DNA of 64,000 nucleotides from Ursus arctos. Lineage: Eukaryota > Chordata > Mammalia > Carnivora > Ursidae. Shown piece after piece: positions 9,661-20,609 of this stretch (positions are counted from its first letter, which is position 1; the number at the start of each line of letters is the position of its first letter). The stretch lies in contig NW_026623050.1 of the NCBI RefSeq assembly GCF_023065955.2, forward strand, positions 26,618,501-26,682,500, in the 5' to 3' direction. Position numbers and translations under genes: made by a program. The notes under the pieces are model-generated. The model was not told where the DNA came from. It did no database searches and saw nothing but the letters and a program-made list of their open reading frames with translations.

Positions 9661-11915
9661 CTTAATTAGCTGGAAAATCAGAAAGATGGAAAAAAGAAAT
9701 CTGAGGGAGATAGGATAACTCATAAAGAAGTCTCTTGGATGGCTTTCTTTTCATTCTTCACTATGTGGATTTGTTGTCAAACACTGACCTCTGTGCTCTG
9801 GAGCCGAAATATGTTAAATGAAGATAGAGTTTGGACTAAAGAGGAACAATAACTTTATTGCTTTGCTGGGCAAAGGAGCCTGCAGCAGGCTGAGGCCTTC
9901 AAAATTGCAAGCTGGTCCCGAGGAAGGGGTTGGCTGGGGGTGGGGGTGGTCTCTGGGGAACGAGAGGTCTGGCTGGTTTTGCAGGAAGTGTGTTCGTGCT
10001 GCCAGCCTTGTTTGTCAGGTTTTCAGGGTGGTTTTGGGTTCCTTTAAATAATAATAATAATAAAACGCTCAGATCGAAGGAGGGGAGGTGTGCAGAGGAG
10101 AGGAAAAAGGTTTAGTTTTAAATCCAGCTTTGCTGAGGCATTACTGCACCCACTTTGATTTTTTTTTGTTCAGCTTTATGCTTTTAAGCCGTTTCAGTTT
10201 TGCCAGAGCAGGACATTTTACCTTTGTATGGAGTTGTTTAATTTTTGAGGAGTGTATACGTTCAATTCTTCACGTATTTTGTCCTCATCACGGTGAAGGG
10301 TTAAATTAGATTGCTTGTCCTGGTGGCTTGGTTGGGAGCAAGGAGAGAGCATTGCACTTGACGGCCTCCCCGTCTTTTTGCAGTCATTCCTTTGTCCCTC
10401 ACACAGGTTGACAGTGAAGTGTGTCTAGTTCTTTGAATTCTGGGCCAAAGGTGGAGAAATAGCACACCTGATGCTCAAAGGGAGAGGTGACCCTAAGTGC
10501 TTTTTCTGTGCCCTGTAGATGACTTCCCACCTATGTCTGTCTTCCCTGTGGCTCACTTTTTGATGTCTGTGCAGTGGTTTTGAGGAGAGTAAAGACTGGG
10601 GGCCTTGGAGTGAGGTTAAGGTGGCCCCTTATGGACACGTCACTCGCGTGGTTGATATTGGGCTCAAGTGGAGAGACTCTTAAGGATTAAAGAAAGTGGG
10701 GTGTCTGAGTGGCTGACTTCTCCCTTTTAGGAGAAGAAAGATAGCAAGAAATAACCTATGTCAGTAAATTCTAGGGAAAAATTTTTTGCGGGGGGAGACA
10801 AACTATACAGTTGGTTGGTTTCTATATTGTATCAAGGGATTGATTTCCAAATAAGGAATAAGGTTTTAGGCTGGCGATAGTCACTTACCAAGTTCTCATG
10901 AATGAAAAATGGGTCAGCTTGCCAGGCGCTGCCCAGCCAATTGTGTGGGCAGGTCTCTACCAGATCCTGGCAGCCAGACCCAGCACCCTCCTGCACACCC
11001 CCCGGGCTTCCTGTAGTTACCTGTTTCTGATGCACTTGGAGGTGAAAACCTTTTTGCAGGGTGCAGGAGTTTTTTTGTTTTAACAGGGGTGAGGTTTTTT
11101 TTTTTTCTTTTTAAAATTACTACTTTTTTATTTTAAAGAAATCAGTGACTTGCTAACCCTTGAGGCTTTCTAAGGATGTTCTTCTGTTTGGCAGGTTTCC
11201 TTGCTACTTTATTCTGCCTTGTTTTGTTGTATTTTCCTGCAGCTGACATTTTCAGGACAGAATGACTCCCCAGCGTCAATTTCAGAGTTCAAAAGCCAGA
11301 GAAGAAAATTGCATCTTCTCCCTCTGATGTGCAATTAACTTTGACTTTGACAAAGATTCCCTCACCCTGCTGGGATGTGGGAGAATGTTGTAAAGGATTT
11401 GGAAACTGTTAACAAAATGAATGGTCCGCCCTGAAATTGCTTTCACACACAGATATTCCCCACCCTGCCTCTGAAACACACACAGACACACAATTCCATG
11501 GATCCCGGGGCTGGGGTAAGGCTTCAAAAGTTATCTACAATTTAGATACTCTTACCTTCTTGAAGTATGCCAGGTGTTTCTCAGAATCAGAGTTATAAAG
11601 TGTATCATTGTGCAGCTGTTTCAGCAGAGCCCTCAAGCCAGCGGCAAGGGGAAATCTACCCCAGAACAAGGTAGGCTGGGCCATTGCAATGCAGTTGGGG
11701 GACACCGAGTGTTCGGCTGACATGTGACTTAACATTCTCAGTGGGGTATGGACAGGGTAGTGTTATCCTGTACTTCCCCACCGGTGAAGCCCTGAAATAA
11801 ACACTTGGTATATCTCTGCCTCCCTCCCACACCTTATCCTGCCGCCTGATGGAGAGGTTAGAGGGTTCTGCTTCCACCCTGGCAAATGGCTGCGTGATCT
11901 TAAGTCGTAGACCAT
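9661..11915. other. Unique non-coding stretch with simple-sequence patches
   Basis: No gene or repeat family is recognised. G-rich DNA lies at 9930-9957, an (ATA)n patch near 10047-10062, and a T-rich patch at 11093-11130. The frames at 9818-10115, 10832-11083 and 11282-11877 overlap on both strands and lack motifs. Confidence 0.5.
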
Positions 11916-12075
11916 TTTATTAGCAGCTGGCCTTCTGAGAGAGGGGCACTACACTAAGTATACTGTCTTAGTTCATCCTCTCAAGAACTCTGAGGTTCAA
12001 GGTATACCCTGTTTTTAGGGATGAACAAACGGGGGCTTAGAGCAGGTTATGGAGTTGGGACCTCACACCCCAGCC
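11916..12075 (-). mobile_element. MIR remnant
   Basis: TTAGTTCATCCTCTCAAGAA, GTATACCCTGTTTTTAGGGA, ACAAACGGGGGCTTAGAGCA and GTTATGGAGTTGGGACC are a diverged reversed MIR. Confidence 0.6.
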
Positions 12076-15000
12076 TACAGAGATTTCAGAGCTGTTTGTA
12101 AAATGTAAATCTGCAACACTGTTGATGTGGGACATATAATAATTCTAAACTTGTTTGCCCTTAATAATTTCTCAGATATAGGGAAGGTAACTGACTTAAT
12201 GTCAAGGGGAGAAGTTGACAACACCATGGCATAGTGGGAGAATTTAACAGATCTTTCTTAGTAACTGAAGTATCAGACAAAATAGTAAAGGCATAGAAAC
12301 TTAATCTAGTGGACATACGTAGAAGACAGCTCCTATACCTAGAGCGTACTTCTAAGAGCACATGTGGAACGTGTATGGAAAATGACCACGTGTACCTTAA
12401 AATTTGAAAGAGTCAGTACCATATAGACAACTTAAAAAAATTAAAACCAGTCAAGTTAGAAATAAAAGACAAGAAGCGAGTGGGTTGCCCAGTGCTCCAG
12501 GATTGTGAGATAACCTTCAGTTCCTTTGTCCTATTGAGCATGCAGACCTCAGCTGGAACGAGCTCACAGTCTTGGAGGGTGACGTGGAGGCAGAGCAGTA
12601 GGGAGGTGAATCCACCCTGTGCCCCCCCAACCCCTGCCACCCGTGGTTACTGAGGATTAGGAGCTGTTCTTATTTCCTTTTGAGGGACCCAGGGTGTAGG
12701 GTTGTTTGACACAGAAACCACTCTCTGCTTCCCAATTAGGCATTTTGTAACTATATATCCCTACCTTGATAGTCCCTGAGGAGGGAAAGTCCTTAAAACC
12801 AGCTGGGACTCCTTGTTTATGGGAATTCTGGGCTATTCCAGCATTCCTATGCCCTGATAACATAGCCTGTTCAATGTGGGGGAATTAAAGTGTCTTGTTG
12901 GTACATAAATTAAAATCACTACCTTTTAAAAAACTGAATAGGAGCTTTGTAAATGGAGGATTTTACACTCCAAAGTTTTGGTGGGTTTTTTGTTGTTGTT
13001 TTTAATGCAAAGTTCCCATCCTCACAGGGATGTGTGTGGGGAGCAGTTTAGGCTTCCTCATTGGAGCTCGGTGGTGCGAGGCAGAGTTCTATACGCTCAG
13101 GCCACTGGCAGAACTGTGCTCGAGCTTAGTACCATTTCTTTTCTTTGGTAATGTTACAATTCAGTATGATCTTTTCCTCGGGTATCAGAAATTGGTGAAA
13201 ATTGACTGCCATCAGCTTTGTCTTGTCTGTTTTAACTTCCTGTGCTTTGTTTTCTTGTATTATACCTTTAGTACCAGTGTGTCCTTTGTGCCTTGCGGAA
13301 CTATAGGACCTGGGCTTAGACTTGGGGACTATTTTGTGCAGAAGGACCCCTGGGGTGTTGAAGGGAGGTACAGACAAAGCCCAGAGAGGTGGCATCTCCA
13401 CAGGTGCTCTTGGTGTTCAGTGGAGCTGAGAGGGGCTGGATGGCACCCTCCTCTATCAGCTCTCCACACCCCTGCCTCTAGTTCAGGCCGCCTTGGTCAA
13501 CATCCCTCCCCTACTGTCCTGCCGAGGCATTCTGATCCTCTCTGGACTGCTCATGGTGTGGTATTGGATTCGGCCTGTGCTGCCGCTGGGGACTGCTAGA
13601 AGAGCAGCTGGAAGAGGAGCAAGGAAAGGCTTTAGTCCCGTGTCAACGATGGAAGTGGGCACGAAGGGTGGATGAGAGTGGCAGGGATGGGCTTGGTCAT
13701 GTAGCTCATGCATTTATTATTTCGTCTTCTATAAAGGATATTCCACAAACCCAATAAACAAAATATTTCAGGAAAAACATCAGCATCTGTTTTTCTAATG
13801 ACCGTGAAAACACGGGTGCATTGCCTTTAGACATGCAGGCTGCTCACGTGTAGCCATCACTCTTGGGCACTCTCGCTTGCTGGCATGTATACGGGCATTC
13901 CTGAGACTGTTTCTGCATCCTCTCAGAGTCCCCTTTGAGGCCCCATGAAACCAAAACCGGGACCCAACAGCAGCCTCTGCTGTGGGGTGGCCTGGCTCAT
14001 TACGGTGGTCTCCGGGAACCTTCCTGCAGCGGTTTAATGAACTTGCTTTGCTGGGCAGGATCCTTCAGATCTGAAAGGTGTTTCACCTCCAAATAGAAGC
14101 AAAAACTTACAATTTCAGGTCTCCATCAGCTCAGGATGCTGGCCCAAATGGATCTCTCACAGACCCTGCCCCCAAGCGATTTCCAGTTCTCCTGGGAAGT
14201 TTGGTAATGTTCTGTTGCTGTGTGAGAAGTAATGGAAGGGTTATAGAAGCCGGCTCCTGTTCTCTGGGAGCTTATCCTATGTGTGCAAGATGAAGCCATG
14301 AGTAACTGAAGGTCATGCCGTAGAGTTCACAAGACCAGTAGATGCATGGGTATTGCAGGATGTGTGCGTATATGCAACAGACGGGCTGTAGAGAGCCTGC
14401 TAGTCTACACGTGCGTCTGTAGTATACACACTTGCAAACACAGACAGGTACACGCACCCATGTACACTGTGTACCAGAGACACTGAGCCTTGAGCTTCCC
14501 TTTGATGCATGGGAAGGCTGCAAGGGAAAATTCGAGGGACATGGGTGTTGGGAGCGTGTGTTGACTTTTTGAAACCGTGCAGCTTGTGGAACTGGGGAAG
14601 CTATCAGGTGTTTAGAGTTATCTTTGAATTCTCCAGAGATCATTTTAGATGATGATTGTATGGCAAGGTTTGGTCGTCTCTGGGATGTATGCCGAATGTC
14701 CCCCTGGCACCCATTATAGGGTCCTGGCTGGTTGAACTGGGAACTTTGTCCTTGTACTCCTGGGGTTGGGGACAAAATTCCCAATGCTCTTGCCTCAAGA
14801 AACCATTGGCCTGTATTGTGGGTGCTAAAGCAAAACCTTACTGAATGAGAAGCCCACCTGGCTGATCACCTGTTTGGACTACAGGTGTTTGCACACAGCA
14901 GGAGGGACTCTTCCCGTTAGTAAAAACAACATATCTGTCACTGACAAAAATGACCTCACATCCTTGGGGAAATAGTGGTGAGTCAGTCCCAAAGATGAGC

Positions 15001-15239
15001 ACATGGCTTGGGAACTTTGCCAAAAACTTCTTCCATCTTATTCCCACAGTAGACACAGGAAGATTCTAACAGGTTTTATTTTAACCTGGAGTTAATGGAG
15101 ATTTATAACTGAATACAGTAAGGCTTTAACTCTCAATTTCTGGGCTGGCTTTTACTGGTGGTTCTTAACCACTGCCAGCCTTTTTTTTCTCAAAGAGAAA
15201 AGTGTGTCTTTTGTTTCTGTAAAAGTATAAGATGATCAT
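12076..15239. other. Long unique non-coding stretch
   Basis: About 3.1 kb without a recognised repeat or gene. It contains open frames of 189 codons (13030-13599, +) and 170 codons (14272-14784, -). Neither shows a domain, a signal or compositional support, and the first overlaps frames on both strands. A GT-rich pyrimidine patch lies at 12982-13004. Confidence 0.5.
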
Positions 15240-15447
15240 TACTGAAGTAATATAGAAGTGGAAGAATAAAACAGTTCCTCCAAAACCCACACCTTCTTGT
15301 CATTTTAATAGATTCCTTCTAGTCTTTTTCTCTGTGCAATTTTAAAAATTCGTAACTTTTCCAGATTATAAGAATAACACGTGTATAACATAGATATTTT
15401 AGACATGGCATGCATGTATTTACATGCTTTCAGTGCTTTTCCTTAAA

Positions 15448-15561
15448 GTTTTTATTTTTATTTTTGTTTTAAGTAATCTATATATCCAACATGGGGCTCG
15501 AACTCATGACCCCAAGATGAGGAGTCACAGTCTCTTCTGACTGAGCAGCCAGGTATCCTCC
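15448..15561 (-). mobile_element. Short older tRNA-type carnivore SINE
   Basis: TTTTAAGTAATCTATATATC, CAACATGGGGCTCGAACTCA, GACCCCAAGATGAGGAGTCA and GACTGAGCAGCCAGGTATCC are the complement of the short CAN-SINE variant without the CT-rich middle. The same type occurs at 38104 and 56553. Confidence 0.85.
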
Positions 15562-15563
15562 TT

Positions 15564-15753
15564 AGTTTTGTTTTTTCAAGATTTTGTTTATTTGAGAGAG
15601 CACGAAAGCGTGCACACAGCGGCGTGAGGGGCAGAGAGAGAAGCAGACTCCCCACTAAGCGGGAAGTCCTATATGAGGCTCGATCCTGGGACTCCGGGAT
15701 CATGACCAGAGCTGAAGGCAGAGGCTTAACCAACTGAGCCACCCAGGTGCCCC
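15564..15753 (-). mobile_element. CAN-SINE
   Basis: Full-length complement: TTTTTTCAAGATTTTG tail, GGCTCGATCCTGGGACTCC B-box region, and GAGCCACCCAGGTGCCCC head. It directly abuts the older short SINE in the same orientation. Confidence 0.95.
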
Positions 15754-16586
15754 TCTCTTGGTTGTTCTTAAATTTTTTATCGGAATAATTAGTACCTGCA
15801 TGGAGGGCAGATCTGTGGGGACAGTAATTATCCTTCCTTCTGTGGTCAGGCAGCTTCTCTCAGGCAACTACTCCTATGTTCTTCGTGTCCCTCCAGAGAT
15901 CGTCTGTGTAGACCAGCACTCGTGTGTATATTGTACTTAAACAACTATATGTATTGTAAAGTGCAAGGATAGCATACTCCGCTTACTTTTGAGTGTTTTG
16001 CTGTGTATTTTGTGACTCTCTGCATATAAATACTTGTAGAACTGCCTGGTTTGTTGTTGTTTTTATGGCTGCTTAGTGTTCTGTCATTGGATACATCATA
16101 ACTTCCCTAGTTCCCTGTTGATAGACATTTTTGGTCTCTAATATTTTGTGATTCTTAATATCCATGAACAAACAGGATTTGGCATACATGTCAATTTGTC
16201 TATAAAATGAAATCCTAAAAGTAGGATTGTAAACTTTACAGCTCGAGAGACACTGCCAGATTTTTTTCTGTGGAGAAAAGATGTAAAAGAAGGCTGATTT
16301 CTCCAAACCTGTATCCTTACTGTTAGACATGGTGATCCTTGTCTTTCCAACAGACGAAGAAGTGTCTTGGTGTAGTTTTAATTTGCATTTCTCCTGTATG
16401 TGGGGTTAACCGTCTTTTAAGAACTCCTTTTCTCACTTTTCTTGTTCTGTGCCTTTTTTTGTTAGGTTGTTGGTCTATTTCCTGTCCATTTGTTAGAGCT
16501 CTTAATAAGAAAGCTCTTTTTTAGAGTTGCAAGTAATTTTTTCTAGTTTATCATTGGTCTTTAAATTAATGTATATTGTATATTAA

Positions 16587-16774
16587 TTTTTATTTTTTAT
16601 AGATTTTATTTAGTTGACACAAAGAAGGAGAGAGCATGAGCCAGGGAGAGGGGCAGAGGGAGAAGCAGACTGTCTGCTGAGCAGGGAGCCCAATGCGGGC
16701 TCGATCCCAGGACCCTGTGATTGTGACCTGAGCCAAAGGCAGATGCTTAACTGACTGAGCCACCCAGGTGCCCC
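16587..16774 (-). mobile_element. CAN-SINE
   Basis: Tail TAGATTTTATTTAGTTGACA, then GCAGGGAGCCCAATGCGGGC, TCGATCCCAGGACCCTG and head GAGCCACCCAGGTGCCCC. ATGTATATT at 16569-16577 and 16779-16787 may be the target duplication, though intervening AT-rich bases make this uncertain. Confidence 0.95.
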
Positions 16775-17489
16775 AGCCATGTATATTTTTAAAAAACAGA
16801 TTCAGTTGAATTTATCCATCTTCTATGGCTTCCAGTTTTTGTGTTATACTGGGCCTTCCCCACTCAACTTTAAGCATGAGAGTCCCCCTGCCCTCCCGCT
16901 TCCCCACTGCTATTATGGATTTGCTTTTCATCACTGAATCATTATCCCCAAGCTCGAAGGGGTTCAGGAGTCTGTATTTTAGGTTGAGCTTCGGGCGACT
17001 CTCCTGAAGCCAGTCCATTTGGGAATCATTGAGAGTAAGTGTGGGTGTCCCCCAGGTGATGAGTGACCAAGGTTTACGTAGTGGAAGGAAGAATCTAAGT
17101 GACCGAGAATGGTATTCGCTGGGAATAGCTTGAATTTGAAGCTGAATGAACTTTGATCAGGCCATTGGGATGGTAGGTGGTGGTCATACATAGCCCCCAG
17201 CCAGCTGCTCAGCATAGCCCCTTACAATATGATGTGTGATGGTCCCTATTGGCAGTTGTGGTCCCATCCTGGGAAGTAGGGCCCAGAGCATTCCCTGAAA
17301 CACGGCTACAAAAAAGATCAAATCTCTTTCTTTTTCTCTTCTTTTCTTTTTTCTTTTGGAAAAATATTGTGCTTGCTTCATACAGCAAATACTGATTTGG
17401 CAACAAGATCATGCTTCCCTGTTCTTTGGTTTGTGTGAATTTGATGCCTTGATCGAGTTGAAAAGGCCTGAGTGGGTAAGTCATGGTTG
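16775..17489. other. Unique non-coding stretch with polypyrimidine tract
   Basis: No gene or repeat family is recognised. A pure pyrimidine tract rich in CTTTT lies at about 17321-17358. Frames at 16812-17018 and 16979-17484 are on opposite strands or overlap and have no family resemblance. Confidence 0.5.
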
Positions 17490-17600
17490 CTCACCTGCTG
17501 TATGACCTTGGGCAAAACACTCAACTTCCCTGATGGGTTCTTCCTCAGAAAATTGGAAATTTTGGTGTTTCACAGTGGTGAAGATAAGATTAACGAGTCC
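17490..17600 (+). mobile_element. MIR remnant
   Basis: TCACCTGCTGTATGACCTTG, GGCAAAACACTCAACTTCCC and CCTCAGAAAATTGGAAATTT follow the central MIR core on the plus strand. Confidence 0.65.
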
Positions 17601-17649
17601 GACAGTTCTCCTTAACTTGTACCTGGGCAAGGTGGGCAGCTGGCCTCAA

Positions 17650-17795
17650 ATATTTATGTGTGCAAGGACCCATAGGAAAGGGATTGTTAAACATGGGACT
17701 TCTTGGACCCGGGAGCATGCATTTTTAATATTGATGTGATTCTGAAGCAGGTGGTCTGTGATCCGCACTTTGAGAAACTCCACGTTAACTCAAAC
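17650..17795 (+). mobile_element. MER5-type hAT DNA transposon remnant
   Basis: The order AGGAAAGGGATTGTTAAACA, GATTCTGAAGCAGGTGGTCT and GATCCGCACTTTGAGAAACT matches the 3' half of MER5A (gtgattctgatgc...ggtccg...actttgagaa). Only about 140 bp is preserved. Confidence 0.6.
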
Positions 17796-17913
17796 TTTGA
17801 AGTAGGCAAGTCAGGGAGAGCTGCTGGGCTTACGTTGCTTTGTCTGCACCTGCTCTCCCTTCCCTTCTTCCTGACAGTGATCTATTTGGATCCAGTTTTC
17901 ATTTAGTTGCAGG

Positions 17914-18050
17914 AGCCCTAATTCAAATTTCTAGACTCTAAGAATCATTTTTTATATATATATGTGTGTCTCGTGTGTGTGTGTGTGTGTGTGTAGCCCT
18001 AATTCAAATTTCTAGACTCTAAGGATCATTTTTTATATATATATGTGTGT

Positions 18051-18081
<31 letters not shown>
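17914..18081. repeat. 81 bp tandem duplication carrying a (GT)n microsatellite
   Basis: Copy 1 spans 17914-17994 and copy 2 starts at 17995. Both begin AGCCCTAATTCAAATTTC and contain TTTTTTATATATATATGTG and TCTC followed by GT repeats. I see one substitution between the non-repetitive parts (AGAATC versus AGGATC). The GT run has about 11 units in copy 1 and 14 in copy 2. This indicates a recent duplication followed by independent slippage. Confidence 0.93.
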
Positions 18082-18504
18082 TTAGAGAGAGAGACTAAGA
18101 TAATATGATTTTTGTTCTGAGAATATTCTTCTTTCTCACGTCATTAATTATTTTATGAAAAAGTTTGCCTCCTGTGGGCAATGCTTGGAGGATTTGAATC
18201 ATGACAATATTTATGCCTTTAGGGTGTTTGCTGATACTAGCACAGGACTATGGACTATCCTGGCACTCTGCCCAGGGAGGGAGGTCGGTCTTTATGTCCT
18301 GCAATCTGTGGGCAGCTGTTGAGAAGGACCCCATGCAGCAAGCCCTGTGAATTACCATGAGTTAGTGATATAACAAGCACCGCATTCTGTGGCTTTGAGG
18401 CTTGGGTGATTGACAGCTGTCTGCTCATGGCGTGACCCAAAGGTGTGTGCTGTTGGTTTTGATTAATGGAAGCTGGGTCACTTGGCTTTGGGATAGTGCG
18501 TTCA
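18082..18504. other. Unique non-coding stretch
   Basis: No repeat or coding feature is recognised after the short AGAGAG patch at 18083-18094. Confidence 0.5.
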
Positions 18505-18650
18505 GGGCTTCCCAGACGTCAGTGTGGACATCGATCACCAAGGATTAAAATGCAGGTTCTGATTTAGCAGGTCCAGGCTGGGAATTTAGCGGTCTGCATT
18601 TCTAACCTGTTCCCAGGTGGGAGGTCTGAGGACCTCACTTTGAGTAGAAG
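18505..18650 (+). mobile_element. MER5-type hAT remnant
   Basis: TTAAAATGCAGGTTCTGATT, TAGCAGGTCCAGGCTGGGAA, CTGCATTTCTAACCTGTTCC, CAGGTGGGAGGTCTGAGG and ACCTCACTTTGAGTAG follow MER5A in order. Confidence 0.75.
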
Positions 18651-18659
18651 GAATTAGGA

Positions 18660-18815
18660 GTCAGACAGATAGAATTAGATTTAAAGCCTGGCTCTGCCTA
18701 CTCAGCCGGGCTACCTGTATGCCTTTTATTCTTGTTTTTCTTCTTTCTATGATAGGAACAATGAGATTGAGTGAGATAATCTATGTAAAACACACCGGTA
18801 GACAAGTGTTAGTGC
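18660..18815 (+). mobile_element. MIR remnant
   Basis: AGTCAGACAGATAGAATTAG, AAAGCCTGGCTCTGCCTACT, AACAATGAGATTGAGTGAGA and AATCTATGTAAAACACACC match MIR on the plus strand, with diverged central sequence. Confidence 0.65.
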
Positions 18816-18836
18816 TCCTCCAACTGGACCATAATT

Positions 18837-18971
18837 TAGGAAGAAGAAACACTAATAATTGGATCATTACTGAAATATATCAGAGCATTACATTTTAGGA
18901 AGATGATTAGGAAGAAGTAAGAAACACCAATAATTGGATCATTACCAAAATGTATCAGAGCAATAACTTTT
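18837..18971. repeat. Older tandem duplication, unit about 71-75 bp
   Basis: TAGGAAGAAG begins at 18837 and again at 18908. TAATTGGATCATTAC recurs at 18856 and 18931, and TATCAGAGCA recurs in both units. Copy 2 has a 4-base insertion and several substitutions, so this duplication is older than the 81 bp one upstream. Confidence 0.9.
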
Positions 18972-19262
18972 GGTCAGATCAGGAGGTTAACTATTTGAAT
19001 AGATTTAAGTATGAAAAGAAGGATCTTGAGTATTAGGTGATGCCTGTGGTCAAGATGTTTTCCCACCTAATACCTCTTCATCTTGTTCTGAGATCTGACA
19101 AAAACTTAGTTACATAAACACCCTGTGTCGGCCAGTATAATCCAGCAATGTTGGTTTAGTCAGAGTAGACATCAATGAGAGGTAGGAGAAGTGGATCTCC
19201 TAACCTGATAATGTAGAAGCTGACTTGTAATTTATTTTTTTGGTATCCTCTTTTCTTGGAAT
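18972..19262. other. Unique non-coding stretch
   Basis: No repeat or coding feature is recognised. Confidence 0.5.
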
Positions 19263-19277
19263 TATGTTTGCGATTTT

Positions 19278-19477
19278 TTTTTTTTTTTTAAAGATTTTTT
19301 TATTTATTTATGTGACAGAGAGACAGCCAGCGAGAGAGGGAACACAGCAGGGGGAGTGGGAGAGGAAGAAGCAGGCTCATAGCGGAGGAGCCCGATGTGG
19401 GACTCGATCCCGGTACGCCGGGATCACGCCCTGAGCCGAAGGCAGACGCTTTAACGACTGCGCTACCCAGGCGCCCC
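19278..19477 (-). mobile_element. Young CAN-SINE with 15 bp target-site duplication
   Basis: Tail AAAGATTTTTTTATTTATTT, GAGACAGCCAGCGAGAGAGG, CTCATAGCGGAGGAGCCCGA, B-box region CTCGATCCCGGTACGCCGGG, head CTACCCAGGCGCCCC. TATGTTTGCGATTTT flanks it exactly at 19263-19277 and 19478-19492. CpGs in the body are largely intact, which supports youth. Confidence 0.97.
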
Positions 19478-19534
19478 TATGTTTGCGATTTTGACAGAGG
19501 CAGTCGCCGGTATTGTTTCTGCTACTATACAGGG

Positions 19535-19710
19535 TTTAGGAGACATGGATTCTAAATCTGTCCCTGCCTTGCTGGCTCTGTGGCCTTGGCAAGCCCCACA
19601 GCTCTGGGCTTTAGTTTTACCCTTTGCTCCACAGGTGCTCCAGGAAGGCAGAGGCGTGTCAGCCCTGTTGAGTGCTAGGTGTTGTGCAGAGTGGGTGCTC
19701 AGCATCTGTG
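19535..19710 (+). mobile_element. MIR SINE
   Basis: AGACATGGATTCTAAATCTG, GCTGGCTCTGTGGCCTTGGC, AGCTCTGGGCTTTAGTTTTA and GAGTGGGTGCTCAGCATCTG give a MIR on the plus strand. Confidence 0.7.
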
Positions 19711-20065
19711 GTGGGAGTGAGGGAGTTGGTCAAGGCTGACTGAATGTGCATTTAATCCCCGAGGGATCCTGTTCAGACAGTTTCTGACCCAGTAAGGTCT
19801 GGCGTAAGGCCTGACCTGCTGCATTTGGAACCAGTGCTAGGGGATGCCAATGCTGGTTTGTGCAACCCCCTTTGGGGGCCAGTTGTCTCTAGATGAGATG
19901 ATCTGTTCTGTGGTACATGCAAATCTTCAGAATGTCTTCCCAAAGGTCAGTTTCTAAATACAGCTTGTTCACTGACCAGGAGTTTGCATGCTCTGGCTGT
20001 CTTGGCTGGAGAACTGTCTGGTTCAGCTTCAGCCCTGGCTCTTGTGTCTCTGATCATTGGTTTAG
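19711..20065. other. Unique non-coding stretch
   Basis: No repeat or coding feature is recognised. Confidence 0.45.
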
Positions 20066-20243
20066 TTCAGATTTCCTTAGAATGTGGTCCTCCCAGCAGC
20101 AGCACCTAGGAACTTGTTAGAAATGCAGGTTCTGCAGCCCCACCCCAGACCCCCTGAATCAGGTAACTCCAGAGTGGGGTCAGCAGCCTGTGTCTTGGAA
20201 CCACCTTCCAGGGGATTTCCATGTTTGAGAACTACTGCCCTGT
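20066..20243 (+). mobile_element. MER5A hAT DNA transposon
   Basis: AGAATGTGGTCCTCCCAGCA, GAACTTGTTAGAAATGCAGG, CCCACCCCAGACCCCCTGAA, TCAGGTAACTCCAGAGTGGG and ATGTTTGAGAACTACTG match MER5A across nearly its full length. It is non-autonomous and encodes no protein. Confidence 0.85.
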
Positions 20244-20454
20244 CAGCAGGTTTTGAGGCAATGTTGTTTGCTACTAGGGGGTATCGAGGCACCTCTTTTG
20301 TTTGGCTTGTAGGTCATGCCAATATCTTGAAACCCAACAAAAGTTGATGGGAAAAAAAAAAGATTTAGTCATCTTCCCGGGATGAGTGGAAGGTAGGTGA
20401 AGATGGGATGGCTTTGGAAGGCGCACTCGTATGGATACGTGTTAACGTGACTTC

Positions 20455-20570
20455 AGCCTGATTTTTCCTACTGTTCTGGGAGTTCACCAGAGATTCTGAC
20501 GTCACTGATCTAGGTGCAGCCGAGGCAGCAGGATTTTTAAAAGCTCCCTGGGTGATTTGTAGTATTTAGT
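20455..20570 (+). mobile_element. Probable MER5-type fragment
   Basis: AGAGATTCTGACGTCACTGA, GCAGCAGGATTTTTAAAAGC and TCCCTGGGTGATTTG resemble the middle of MER5A. It contains TGACGTCA at 20498-20505, a perfect CRE/AP-1-like palindrome. Confidence 0.5.
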
Positions 20571-20609
20571 AAAGATGGAGAATTACTGGAATAAATGAAT
20601 GCATCACTT

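Larger units (their letters stand above)
15240..16560 (-). mobile_element. Ancient L1ME-type 3' region, split by two SINEs
   Basis: Pieces on both sides of the SINE pair read as the complement of an old L1 3' end. Before: AAAGTATAAGATGATCATTA and TTCCTTCTAGTCTTTTTCTC. After: GTGTCCCTCCAGAGATC, TTTATGGCTGCTTAGTGTTC, CTGTTGATAGACATTTTTGG, AAATCCTAAAAGTAGGATTG, GTGTAGTTTTAATTTGCATT and GTTAGGTTGTTGGTCTATTT. The element continues across the 15448-15753 insertions, which are therefore younger. Confidence 0.8.

Noticed and set aside
13030..13599. 189-codon plus-strand open frame
   Set aside because: No domain; it contains a hydrophobic patch only because the DNA is T-rich. Overlapping frames exist on both strands.
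14272..14784. 170-codon minus-strand open frame
   Set aside because: No family resemblance and no transcript signals; length is compatible with chance in 64 kb.
17914..18081. CRISPR-like direct repeats
   Set aside because: Only two head-to-tail units with no spacers, in vertebrate DNA.
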